From Flavobacteriaceae bacterium (GTDB taxonomy: Bacteria; Bacteroidota; Bacteroidia; Flavobacteriales; Flavobacteriaceae), in contig JAUWLK010000186.1 of NCBI GenBank assembly GCA_030613745.1, forward strand, positions 1 to 5,530: a stretch of DNA of 5,530 nucleotides, given 5' to 3'. Position numbers and translations under genes: made by a program. The notes below the pieces were generated by a model. The model did not search any database and was not told the origin of the DNA. It was given only the letters and a program-made list of their open reading frames with translations. This document shows positions 1-5,530 of the stretch, piece after piece; positions within the stretch are counted from its first letter, which is position 1, and every line of letters starts with the position of its first letter.

Positions 1-935
1 TTCACTTCTGGTAAACCACCTGTATTAGAAGATATAACAGGAGTTCTTGCCGCCATTGCTTCTAAAGCCGCTAATCCAAAACTCTCTGTTTCCGATGGCA
101 ATAAAAACAGATCCGTTAAACACATGATTTTTCTTACTTCGTCACTTTTTCCCAAGAACAATATTTTATTTTTAATACCTAATTCTTTGGCTAAAATTTC
201 CGCTTTTTCTCTATCCGGTCCATCACCAACCATTAATAGTTTAGAAGGAATTTTATCTTGTATCTTATGAAAAATATGTATTACATCTAAAACTCTTTTC
301 ACAGGGCGGAAATTACTGACATGGGTTATGATTTTTTCATCCGTTTTTGCCAAAGTTTCCCTCAAACAATCCTCATCATTCCAATCTTTTTGATATTCAA
401 AATCAATAAAATTGTAAATAACCTCAATTCTATTATAAATTGTAAACAAACGCAAAGTATCTGTTCTTAAACTTTCAGATACAGTTGTTACAATATCTGA
501 ATTGTTTATACTAAATTCAACCGCTGTTTTATATACCGGATGACTTCCTACCAAAGTAATATCTGTACCGTGTAAAGTAGTAACTATTGGAATATTTATA
601 CCTTTTTGCTGAAGCATCTGTTTAGCCATATAAGCGGCGTAAGCATGAGGTACAGCATAATGTACATGTAATATATCCAATTTATATTTTTCAACTACCT
701 CAACCAATTTACTTGAAAGCGCCAATTCATAAGGCTGATGATGAAAAAGTGGGTAATCTTCTACAAATACCTCATGAAATTGTAAATTTTGATTTAAAAC
801 ATTCAATTTTACAGGTTGGTGTGATGTTATAAAATGGACCTTATGTCCTTTATGAGATAATGCAATCCCCAATTCAGTTGCTATAACTCCACTACCACCA
901 TAAGTAGGATAACATACTATACCAATATTCATCAT
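1..935 (-). CDS. bshA: BshA, N-acetyl-alpha-D-glucosaminyl L-malate synthase (C-terminus missing at window edge)
   Basis: A GT-B fold, GT4-family glycosyltransferase. BshA joins GlcNAc from UDP-GlcNAc to L-malate in the cytoplasm, the first step of bacillithiol synthesis. I translated 311 codons; the frame is still open at base 1. The family is usually about 375-385 residues, so roughly 65-70 are missing. The N-terminus carries the BshA-type glycine loop YPTYGGSGV (residues 9-17). LHGTDITLVG lies in the middle of the N-terminal domain. HVSNFRPVKR (205-214) supplies the basic phosphate-contacting region. MVGDGPD follows, then the GT4 motif ESFGLAALE (284-292), whose two glutamates contact the nucleotide sugar, and SSNTGGLPEV at the cut end. 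Two adjacent ATGs (935 and 932) are possible starts; I chose the outer one, but the inner is equally plausible. The gene lies 55 bases downstream of the M19 dipeptidase on the same strand and has its own TAnnTTTG element. BshB and BshC are not in the window. Confidence 0.93.
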   Translation of the reverse strand, partial: MMNIGIVCYPTYGGSGVIATELGIALSHKGHKVHFITSHQPVKLNVLNQNLQFHEVFVEDYPLFHHQPYELALSSKLVEVVEKYKLDILHVHYAVPHAYAAYMAKQMLQQKGINIPIVTTLHGTDITLVGSHPVYKTAVEFSINNSDIVTTVSESLRTDTLRLFTIYNRIEVIYNFIDFEYQKDWNDEDCLRETLAKTDEKIITHVSNFRPVKRVLDVIHIFHKIQDKIPSKLLMVGDGPDREKAEILAKELGIKNKILFLGKSDEVRKIMCLTDLFLLPSETESFGLAALEAMAARTPVISSNTGGLPEV

Positions 936-945
936 ATTTTTTTTA

Positions 946-953
946 CAAATTTA
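946..953 (-). promoter_or_regulatory. Putative Bacteroidota -7 promoter element for bshA
   Basis: Read on the minus strand this is TAAATTTG, an exact match to TAnnTTTG. Only 10 bases separate it from the outer ATG of bshA, so the transcript would have a very short leader, which slightly favours the inner ATG. No -33 TTG lies at 17-23 bases upstream. The element suggests bshA can be transcribed separately from the dipeptidase gene before it. Confidence 0.45.
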
Positions 954-990
954 AAGGATCAGACGCTAATATTATTAATGCTTACTATTT

Positions 991-2154
991 CTAAGGTAAG
1001 TTTTTCAATAAAAATCTTTTCACGTTTTCTCCCATTATTTTTTGTATATCTTCTTCAGAAAAATCTAATTTAATCAATTCTTCAACAATTAAAGGTAATC
1101 CTGTTATATCAAATGGCGTTGTGACAGAGCCATCAAAATCTGACCCCAAAGCCACATAATCAGCACCAACCAAATCAACAGTATATTTTATTGCATTAGC
1201 TGTTGCCAAAGCATCTGTACCACAAACTGCCTGTTCAAACATAGCTATGCTTATTAATCCTCCTGTACCTGCAATTTCTTTGATTTGCTTATCGGATAAA
1301 TTTCTAACATTATCGCAAGTACCTTTTACACCGGTATGAGAAGAAACAATCGGACGATTAGTAATAGCTAAAATATCATCAACTATTTTTGGAGAACAAT
1401 GTGCAATATCAATAATCATATTTAAATCATTCATTTTTTTAATTACTTCTTTACCAAAATTGGTCAAACCATTACCTGTAATTCCATGTGCAGATCCTCC
1501 TAATTCATTATCAAAAAAATGTGTTGCTGCCATCATTCTGACACCATTGTCAAATAATACTTGTACATTTTCTAATTTCCCGTCTAATGCATGAGCTCCC
1601 TCAACACCTATAATTCCAGCTGTAATATTTTTATTGATTTTTCTATCAGAAATATACTTTTGCATACCAGCTGATGTAGTAATTACTCTAAATTTTCCAT
1701 CTGATTTTTTTGCATAATGATATAGATCTTCACATTGAGATATTGCTCGTTTGGTCAAACTACTCATAGGTCTGCCTTGTACAAAATACAATGCAGTAAT
1801 ATTATCAGTATCACCAGTATTCTTATCAAAATTCTGGTCTTTTGGTGATTTAGTTACAATCGTAAAAGCTTGTAACCCAATATTTGCTTTTAACAATTTA
1901 GGAATATCTACTTGTCCAAAATTATTATCTTTTAATAGATTTCGTTTCCATAATAAAGCATCACAATGCATATCTGCAATAAAATCTAATGAATTATACA
2001 CTTCTTTAGCTTTTGAGCTTACAATATATGGAGCTTTAATTCTTACTTTATTATGTTTCTTGTCAAAAAATTGAGGAACAAATAACGTTACCAAATAATA
2101 TATCAATAAAATAAATAGTATAATTGAAATTAAAATTATAGGCTTTTTTTTCAT
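991..2154 (-). CDS. Membrane-anchored peptidase family M19 (renal-dipeptidase-like) dipeptidase
   Basis: A 387-residue zinc dipeptidase of the amidohydrolase-related M19 family, which cleaves dipeptides, often with broad or D-residue tolerance. Residues 2-4 are lysines, followed by one hydrophobic helix (about 5-29). I see no lipobox cysteine and no clear cleavage site, so the enzyme is probably anchored in the inner membrane with its catalytic domain in the periplasm. By alignment to renal dipeptidase as I know it, the active site looks complete: H63 and D65 (DMHCD), bridging E185 (GVEGAH), substrate-side H212 (THFFDN), H252 (DIAHCS) and H273 (SSHTG), R284 (VRNLSD) and D339 (GSDFDG). GENVKRFL near the C-terminus is also family-typical. 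Length fits the family plus an N-terminal anchor. The gene starts 66 bases from the divergent Nudix gene and precedes bshA by 55 bases. The substrate cannot be read from the sequence; a turnover or peptidoglycan-peptide role is inference. Confidence 0.93.
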   Translation of the reverse strand: MKKKPIILISIILFILLIYYLVTLFVPQFFDKKHNKVRIKAPYIVSSKAKEVYNSLDFIADMHCDALLWKRNLLKDNNFGQVDIPKLLKANIGLQAFTIVTKSPKDQNFDKNTGDTDNITALYFVQGRPMSSLTKRAISQCEDLYHYAKKSDGKFRVITTSAGMQKYISDRKINKNITAGIIGVEGAHALDGKLENVQVLFDNGVRMMAATHFFDNELGGSAHGITGNGLTNFGKEVIKKMNDLNMIIDIAHCSPKIVDDILAITNRPIVSSHTGVKGTCDNVRNLSDKQIKEIAGTGGLISIAMFEQAVCGTDALATANAIKYTVDLVGADYVALGSDFDGSVTTPFDITGLPLIVEELIKLDFSEEDIQKIMGENVKRFLLKNLP

Positions 2155-2188
2155 TTGATATCAAAAAAATAAATTCATAGATTAGTTG

Positions 2189-2196
2189 TAACTTTG
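2189..2196 (+). promoter_or_regulatory. Putative Bacteroidota -7 promoter element for the Nudix gene
   Basis: TAACTTTG is an exact match to TAnnTTTG. It lies 24 bases before the ATG at 2221, giving a predicted leader of about 20 bases. No TTG is present 17-23 bases upstream, so the -33 half is weak or absent. It sits in the 66-base divergent gap. The minus-strand dipeptidase has only a mis-spaced version of the element (TATTTTTTTG on the minus strand, near 2162-2171). Confidence 0.45.
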
Positions 2197-2220
2197 AGTA
2201 CCGTAAATTTAAAATATTAA

Positions 2221-2856
2221 ATGGAATTTAATTCCTTTTTATCATTAATTTCAAATATAAATACCGCTAAACTTGGCGGTTTGGAATCTCAATTTAAAAT
2301 GGTTCCAAAAGAAAGAAAAATATTTAACAATCTAAATATTGAAAAATTACGTCCGAAAAAAGCTGCCGTATTAGCTCTTTTTTATCCAAATATAAAAAAT
2401 GAAACCTGTTTTTTATTAACTTTAAGAGCTAATTACAAAGGTGTTCATGCTGCACAAATTAGTTTTCCTGGCGGAAAATTTGAATCATCTGATAAAAATT
2501 TAAAAAACACGGCAATACGTGAAACATTTGAAGAAATTGGTATAAATAGTAATGACATCCAAATAAAAAAACAAATGACAGATACTTTTATTCCTCCAAG
2601 TAATTTTTTAGTAAGTCCTTTTTTAGGAATACTTAATTACACACCAAAATTTACATATAATCATGAAGTTGAAAAGGTAATAGAAGTTAGATTATCAGAT
2701 TTGTTAAATGATAAGTCAATAACAATAAAAAATCTATCAACAAGCTATATGAAAAATATTGATGTACCTTGCTATAAATTAAATAATTATACAGTATGGG
2801 GAGCTACATCAATGATGCTAAGTGAAATTAAAGACCTACTTAAACTGATATACTAA
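2221..2856 (+). CDS. Nudix hydrolase, CoA pyrophosphatase (NudL/NUDT7-like) family
   Basis: A 211-residue cytoplasmic Nudix protein. The CoA-pyrophosphatase subfamily splits CoA and its derivatives, including oxidised CoA, into 3',5'-ADP and phosphopantetheine. The subfamily signature before the Nudix box is clear: LLTLRA (65-70), then VHAAQISFPGGK (75-86). The Nudix helix follows, with D91 and REtfEEiGI (R100-E101, E104-E105, G107-I108). D91 to R100 is one residue longer than the canonical Nudix spacing, as I recall for NUDT7-type enzymes. Two positions of the CoA-specific motif LLTxR(S/A)x3Rx3Gx3FPGG differ: G74 for arginine and A78 for glycine. The metal-binding glutamates are intact, so it should be a working Nudix hydrolase, but the CoA assignment is by family. 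The ATG at 2221 is the first in frame and fits the usual length. No Shine-Dalgarno is seen. It is probably co-transcribed with the acyltransferase 37 bases downstream. Confidence 0.87.
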   Translation: MEFNSFLSLISNINTAKLGGLESQFKMVPKERKIFNNLNIEKLRPKKAAVLALFYPNIKNETCFLLTLRANYKGVHAAQISFPGGKFESSDKNLKNTAIRETFEEIGINSNDIQIKKQMTDTFIPPSNFLVSPFLGILNYTPKFTYNHEVEKVIEVRLSDLLNDKSITIKNLSTSYMKNIDVPCYKLNNYTVWGATSMMLSEIKDLLKLIY

Positions 2857-2867
2857 TTAATTTTTTT

Positions 2868-2875
2868 TATGTTTG
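2868..2875 (+). promoter_or_regulatory. Putative Bacteroidota -7 promoter element for the acyltransferase gene
   Basis: TATGTTTG is an exact match to TAnnTTTG. It lies 18 bases before the ATG at 2894, which supports that start over the upstream TTG at 2873, because the TTG falls inside the element. CTG at 2845-2847, 20 bases upstream, is a one-mismatch -33 TTG. The element would let the acyltransferase be transcribed on its own as well as from the Nudix promoter. Confidence 0.4.
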
Positions 2876-2893
2876 TCATGCAAATACTCTAAA

Positions 2894-3706
2894 ATGGCTT
2901 TATTTAAACAAGATGTTTTTGGAAATAATTTATTTCTTAAAAAGACATTAATTCGAATATTGGGTTTATTTTCTCATAGAAGATATCGTGGTTTTAATGA
3001 ACTGTATATTGAAGGATCTGAAATTATTCGTGACTTACCTGACAGTAACGTATTATTCGTTGCAAATCATCAAACTTATTTTGCAGATGTTGCTGCAATG
3101 TTACATGTTTTTAATGCTTCCCTTAGTGGAAGAGTTGATAATATTAAAGATGTTGGTTACTTGTGGCAACCCAAAATGAATATTTATTTTGTTGCGGCAA
3201 AAGAAACCATGCGATCTGGCATACTTCCAAAAATTATGGCATATGGGGGTTCTATTTCAATTCAAAGAACATGGAGAGAAAAAGGTAAAGATATAAAAAA
3301 GCAAGTAAAACTATCAGATATTTCCAATATCAGTATGGCTTTACAAGATGGTTGGGTTATTACTTTTCCTCAAGGAACTACAACTCCGTTTAAACCTATA
3401 AGAAGAGGTACTGCGCATATCATACGCGAAAACAAACCTATTGTTATTCCTATAGTTATTGATGGTTTTAGACGCTCATTTGATAAAAAAGGTTTGATGA
3501 TCAAAAAAAGAGGAATATTACAATCTATGGTAATTAAAAAACCTCTTGAAATTGACTATGAAAAAGATACCGTTAATGATATAGTTGAAAAAATAGAATT
3601 CGCAATTGAACAACATCATTCCTTTTTAAAAGTCACTAAAATTGAAGAATACGATAAAAGTGAAAAAGAACTCAATAAAAAAAGGGAGTTTTGGGATATG
3701 TATTAA
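2894..3706 (+). CDS. PlsC-like lysophospholipid (1-acylglycerol-3-phosphate) acyltransferase family protein with variant motifs
   Basis: A 270-residue member of the LPLAT/PlsC superfamily, which usually moves an acyl chain from acyl-ACP or acyl-CoA to a lysophospholipid or related acceptor at the inner membrane. Motif I is NHQTYFAD (58-65). Its spacing from H59 to D65 is HX5D, not the canonical HX4D. Motif II is GGSISIQR (118-125), ending in the expected arginine. Motif III is FPQGTTT (158-164), where glutamine replaces the usual glutamate of FPEGT and the following R/S is T. Motif IV is IVIPIVIDGF (183-192). There is no clear membrane span; a basic amphipathic N-terminus (16-32) could bind membranes. 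The C-terminus is highly charged (about 251-266). I chose ATG 2894. The frame is open seven codons further to a TTG at 2873, but that overlaps the promoter element. I have an impression of close flavobacterial relatives with the same motifs, so it is probably a conserved subfamily, not a decayed gene. The acceptor is unknown. Confidence 0.82.
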   Translation: MALFKQDVFGNNLFLKKTLIRILGLFSHRRYRGFNELYIEGSEIIRDLPDSNVLFVANHQTYFADVAAMLHVFNASLSGRVDNIKDVGYLWQPKMNIYFVAAKETMRSGILPKIMAYGGSISIQRTWREKGKDIKKQVKLSDISNISMALQDGWVITFPQGTTTPFKPIRRGTAHIIRENKPIVIPIVIDGFRRSFDKKGLMIKKRGILQSMVIKKPLEIDYEKDTVNDIVEKIEFAIEQHHSFLKVTKIEEYDKSEKELNKKREFWDMY

Positions 3707-3709
3707 AAA

Positions 3710-3742
3710 ATTAGCAGTTCTCTCCAATTGAAAACTGCTAAT
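3710..3742. terminator. Bidirectional intrinsic terminator between the acyltransferase and dps genes
   Basis: A perfect 10-bp stem (ATTAGCAGTT at 3710-3719 with AACTGCTAAT at 3733-3742) encloses a 13-base loop. On the plus strand it is followed by CC and six Ts (3745-3750). On the minus strand the six As at 3705-3710 give the matching U-tract, though the last of them pairs in the stem. It lies between two convergent stop codons (3704-3706 and 3749-3751), so it can end both transcripts. The T-tract overlaps the end of dps. Confidence 0.85.
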
Positions 3743-3748
3743 CCTTTT

Positions 3749-4219
3749 TTAAGCTAACCAAGATTTTAACATCCAAATCGTTTTTTCTTGCTCAGAAATA
3801 AAGTCGCTCATCATAGAATTTGTGCCTTCATCATTGGCCTCATCAGATTGATTTAAAATACTTCTTTCAATTTCAATTAATTCTGATAAGGAGTTTACAA
3901 CCAATTCAACTGATTTTATATCATTAGAAATATTTTTCCCTACCGGAACCTTTGCTATAGCTGTATAATCACTAAAAGTATGAAGAGGATTTCCTTCTAA
4001 TGTTAGTATACGTTCAGCAATCATATCAATTTTTTCTTGAGAATCTGTATATAATTCTTCAAATTTTACATGCAATTCAAAAAATGATTTCCCTTTAATA
4101 TTCCAATGTAACCCTCTTAAGTTTTGATAATAAACCTGAAAATTTGCTAATAATTCGTTTAAATTTACATTTAACTCTTCTACTTTTTCTTTATTTAATC
4201 CTAAAATTGTTTTGTTCAT
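3749..4219 (-). CDS. dps: Dps, DNA-binding ferritin-like protein from starved cells / peroxide protection
   Basis: A 156-residue ferritin-like four-helix protein that forms a 12-subunit cage in the cytoplasm. It oxidises and stores Fe(II) using H2O2, so it suppresses Fenton chemistry. The ferroxidase residues at the subunit interface are all present and correctly spaced: H38 (GLHWNIKG), H50 (FFELH), D65 and E69 (KIDMIAER). The 12-15-4 spacing matches that of Listeria Dps. W39 beside H38 is also typical. The N-terminus is short with few lysines, so DNA binding through a basic tail is not obvious; it may be a mini-ferritin that protects by iron removal alone. The ATG at 4219 gives the usual Dps length. 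It is divergent from oxyR, with a TAnnTTTG element 24 bases upstream, and converges on the acyltransferase across a shared terminator. Activation by OxyR under peroxide is known in other Bacteroidota and is inferred here. Confidence 0.96.
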   Translation of the reverse strand: MNKTILGLNKEKVEELNVNLNELLANFQVYYQNLRGLHWNIKGKSFFELHVKFEELYTDSQEKIDMIAERILTLEGNPLHTFSDYTAIAKVPVGKNISNDIKSVELVVNSLSELIEIERSILNQSDEANDEGTNSMMSDFISEQEKTIWMLKSWLA

Positions 4220-4243
4220 AATTATTTGATTTTAAATTCAATA

Positions 4244-4251
4244 CAAAAATA
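4244..4251 (-). promoter_or_regulatory. Putative -7 promoter element for dps
   Basis: On the minus strand this reads TATTTTTG, an exact match to TAnnTTTG, 24 bases before the dps ATG. A one-mismatch -33 (ATG for TTG, at 4274-4276) lies 22 bases upstream. The poor -33 fits a promoter that needs an activator such as the neighbouring OxyR, but this is inference. Confidence 0.5.
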
Positions 4252-4297
4252 TTAAAAACTAATAGGGAATTGTCATAATTAACATTGATAGTTTTAA

Positions 4298-4305
4298 TAT
4301 CTTTA
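4298..4305 (+). promoter_or_regulatory. Weak candidate -7 element for oxyR
   Basis: TATCTTTA matches TAnnTTTG except for the last base, and lies 18 bases before the ATG at 4324. The nearest upstream TTG (4270-4272) is 25 bases away, just outside the usual spacing. The main support is that it occupies the same place in the right arm of the inverted repeat as the perfect dps element does in the left arm. Confidence 0.3.
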
Positions 4306-4323
4306 TCAAAAATATTTATACTA

Positions 4324-5277
4324 ATGACTATAACTCAGTTAAAATACGTTTTGTCAGTTGCTGAACATAGAAATTTCACATTGGCTGCCGAAAATAGTTT
4401 TGTTACGCAGCCAACTTTATCAATGCAAATTCAAAAATTAGAAGATGAATTAGATGTCATCATTTTTAACAGAAAAAAGAAACCAATTGAGTTAACTCCT
4501 ATTGGTGAAAAAATAATTGAACAAGCCAAAATAATTGTTAATGAAAGTAATCGAATCACCGATATCGTTGACCAACAAAAAGGATATATCGGTGGTGAAT
4601 TTAAATTAGGAATTATTCCAACCATAATGCCTACTTTACTCCCTTACTTTTTAAAATTATTTTTAAAAAAATACCCAAAAGTTCATTTGATCATTGAAGA
4701 GCTTACTACCGAAGAGATCATTAAAAAATTAAGTGATGGACAATTAGATGTTGGAATTGCAGCTACACCTCTAGAAAACGAAGCTATTAAAGAGCGACCT
4801 CTTTATTATGAGCCTTTTGTAGGTTATATATCATCTAATCACCGTTTATTCAACAATGACTTTATAACCGAAGATGATTTAGATATAGATGATATATTAT
4901 TATTAGAAGATGGACATTGTTTCAAAAACAGTGTACTAAACTTATGTCATGTATCAAAAAATACAGGTAAAAATAAATTTCAATTAGAAAGCGGTAGTAT
5001 TGATACTTTAATTAAACTTTCAAAAGAAGGGTTAGGGATGACTTTGTTACCTTATCTCCACACATTAGATTTACCAGATGAAGATAAAAAGTTTTTAAAG
5101 CAATTTAACAATACAGTGCCAGCACGTGAAGTGAGTTTAATTTATCATAAGTCACAATTGAAAATGCAACTTATTGAAGCTTTAAAAAATATTATTGATG
5201 GTGTTATTAGAGGTGCTATTTCTTTTCAGGATGTGAAAATTATTAGCCCTATAAACAAAGGTATGTACTTAAAATAG
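4324..5277 (+). CDS. oxyR: OxyR, hydrogen-peroxide-sensing LysR-family transcriptional regulator
   Basis: A 317-residue LysR-type regulator (E. coli OxyR is 305) that acts as a cytoplasmic tetramer. An N-terminal winged helix-turn-helix spans about 2-60, with AEHRNFTLAA and TQPTLSMQIQKLEDEL as the DNA-reading helices. A linker helix (to about 88) leads to the two-lobed sensor domain (about 92-295). The peroxide-sensing loop is unmistakable: LLEDGHC (193-199), then a second cysteine at 208. The redox pair therefore has the same numbering as E. coli C199/C208, and T100 and H198, which assist peroxide reaction in E. coli, are also kept. Co-linear numbering with E. coli is why I chose ATG 4324; the frame is open 13 codons further to a TTG at 4285, but those codons cover the promoter region. 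About 20 residues extend past the usual end. It is divergent from dps, a classic OxyR target, and probably controls that gene and itself from the shared gap. Confidence 0.95.
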   Translation: MTITQLKYVLSVAEHRNFTLAAENSFVTQPTLSMQIQKLEDELDVIIFNRKKKPIELTPIGEKIIEQAKIIVNESNRITDIVDQQKGYIGGEFKLGIIPTIMPTLLPYFLKLFLKKYPKVHLIIEELTTEEIIKKLSDGQLDVGIAATPLENEAIKERPLYYEPFVGYISSNHRLFNNDFITEDDLDIDDILLLEDGHCFKNSVLNLCHVSKNTGKNKFQLESGSIDTLIKLSKEGLGMTLLPYLHTLDLPDEDKKFLKQFNNTVPAREVSLIYHKSQLKMQLIEALKNIIDGVIRGAISFQDVKIISPINKGMYLK

Positions 5278-5283
5278 AAGAAT

Positions 5284-5481
5284 TTACTGTTTTATAACAG
5301 ATAAAGAAACATATAGTTCTGGTTTGTTAACTGTAAATTCTATAAGCCAAATACGCAATTCTTCAATTTCAAATGGTAATAAACGTTGTATCGCTTTTTT
5401 TAATTCTTTAACAAATAATTCAGCGTCAAAACTAACTTTTTTTAGAACTGTTTTGGTATAATCAAATATTGCTCTTGCCAT
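5284..5481 (-). CDS. Small conserved hypothetical protein (65 residues), function unknown
   Basis: I do not know a function for this protein, but its sequence (MARAIFDYTK start, KAIQRLLPFEIEEL centre) looks like a short protein I have an impression of in many Flavobacteriaceae. It has no signal peptide, membrane segment, cysteine or histidine. It is rich in K/R (11) and D/E (9), and alternates hydrophobic and charged residues in two likely amphipathic helices (about 19-34 and 36-50) joined near the proline at 36. That pattern suggests a small helical, perhaps oligomeric or partner-binding, cytoplasmic protein. The ATG at 5481 is the natural start, in an A/T-rich leader with no Shine-Dalgarno. 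A one-mismatch -7 element (TAAGTTTC on the minus strand, 5518-5525) lies 36 bases upstream. Its stop is 6 bases from that of convergent oxyR. Their closeness says nothing clear about function. Confidence 0.72.
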   Translation of the reverse strand: MARAIFDYTKTVLKKVSFDAELFVKELKKAIQRLLPFEIEELRIWLIEFTVNKPELYVSLSVIKQ

Positions 5482-5530
5482 ATTTATTTCTAAAATTAAT
5501 TATTAAGTATTAGAACGGAAACTTATTAAG

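Larger units (their letters stand above)
4244..4305. repeat. Imperfect inverted repeat forming mirrored promoter-like arms between dps and oxyR
   Basis: The minus strand from 4261 to 4244 reads TAGTTTTTAATATTTTTG. The plus strand from 4289 to 4305 reads TAGTTTTAATATCTTTA. The arms differ by one T indel and two substitutions, and the spacer is 27 bases (4262-4288). Each arm ends in the -7 element or near-element of the gene it faces. The right arm also holds the short dyad GATA-N7-TATC (4287-4301), which loosely resembles a LysR-type or OxyR half-site. Symmetry of this kind suggests a shared operator or parallel promoters for the divergent pair. Confidence 0.5.

Noticed and set aside
981..1000. 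CTTAC...GTAAG hairpin at the end of the dipeptidase gene, as a terminator before bshA.
   Set aside because: Only 5 bp of stem, and no U-tract follows on the minus strand; the T-run is on the wrong side.
1751..2074. Plus-strand 107-codon ORF inside the dipeptidase gene.
   Set aside because: Antisense shadow of a well-supported M19 gene; no recognisable domain.
2869..2892. Seven-codon ORF (MFVMQIL, then stop) ending one base before the acyltransferase ATG, as a possible leader peptide.
   Set aside because: It overlaps the TATGTTTG promoter element, has no ribosome binding site and no sign of regulatory content; chance in AT-rich sequence.
2873..2893. TTG start adding seven residues to the acyltransferase.
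   Set aside because: ATG at 2894 fits the leader and promoter spacing; the TTG lies inside the -7 element.
2988..3179. Plus-strand 63-codon ORF inside the acyltransferase gene.
   Set aside because: Out-of-frame shadow over motif I of the real gene.
4262..4291. Two ATAG copies as an E. coli-type OxyR site.
   Set aside because: They are 26 bases apart instead of 22 and lack the CTAT partners, so the E. coli consensus is not met.
4285..4323. TTG start adding 13 residues to OxyR.
   Set aside because: ATG 4324 gives one-to-one numbering with E. coli OxyR (C199, C208); the extra codons cover the promoter arm.
4431..4625. Minus-strand 64-codon ORF inside oxyR.
   Set aside because: Antisense shadow of the OxyR coding sequence.
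5287..5300. CTGTT-TTAT-AACAG hairpin between oxyR and the small gene.
   Set aside because: Only 5 bp, inside the coding end of the small gene, no T-tract; too weak to call a terminator.

Overview
This is an AT-rich stretch of bacterial chromosome that most likely comes from the Bacteroidota, probably the family Flavobacteriaceae. Three things suggest this. Start codons lack Shine-Dalgarno sequences and sit in A/T-rich leaders. Several genes have the Bacteroidota-type -7 promoter element TAnnTTTG just upstream. The proteins, including a bacillithiol-type BshA, a long membrane-anchored M19 dipeptidase and a small MARAIFDYTK protein, look flavobacterial to me. The genus cannot be fixed from this window. 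I see no mobile element, CRISPR array, RNA gene or sign of recent transfer, and no stretch over 300 bases without a gene.

Layout. Positions 1-935 (minus) hold bshA, the first enzyme of bacillithiol synthesis, whose C-terminus is cut off by the window edge. Upstream of it on the same strand, 991-2154 encodes a membrane-anchored peptidase M19 dipeptidase with a complete metal site. From a 66-base divergent gap, two plus-strand genes follow: a Nudix CoA-pyrophosphatase-like protein (2221-2856) and, 37 bases on, a PlsC-like acyltransferase (2894-3706) with an altered active-site motif. A bidirectional hairpin terminator (3710-3742) separates the acyltransferase from the convergent dps gene (3749-4219, minus). 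dps is divergent from oxyR (4324-5277, plus), and the 104-base gap between them holds a mirrored pair of promoter-like sequences. A convergent 65-residue protein of unknown function (5284-5481, minus) closes the window.

How the genes work together. The clearest unit is oxyR-dps: a peroxide sensor with both redox cysteines at the E. coli positions 199 and 208, facing an iron-sequestering Dps with an intact ferroxidase site. bshA adds a thiol-redox enzyme, and the Nudix protein may clean up CoA. A loose oxidative-stress and housekeeping theme is therefore plausible, but only the oxyR-dps link has direct support in the layout. I did not find an undescribed system. The items most worth a second look are the HX5D / FPQGT acyltransferase, the mirrored dps/oxyR promoter region and the small unknown protein.
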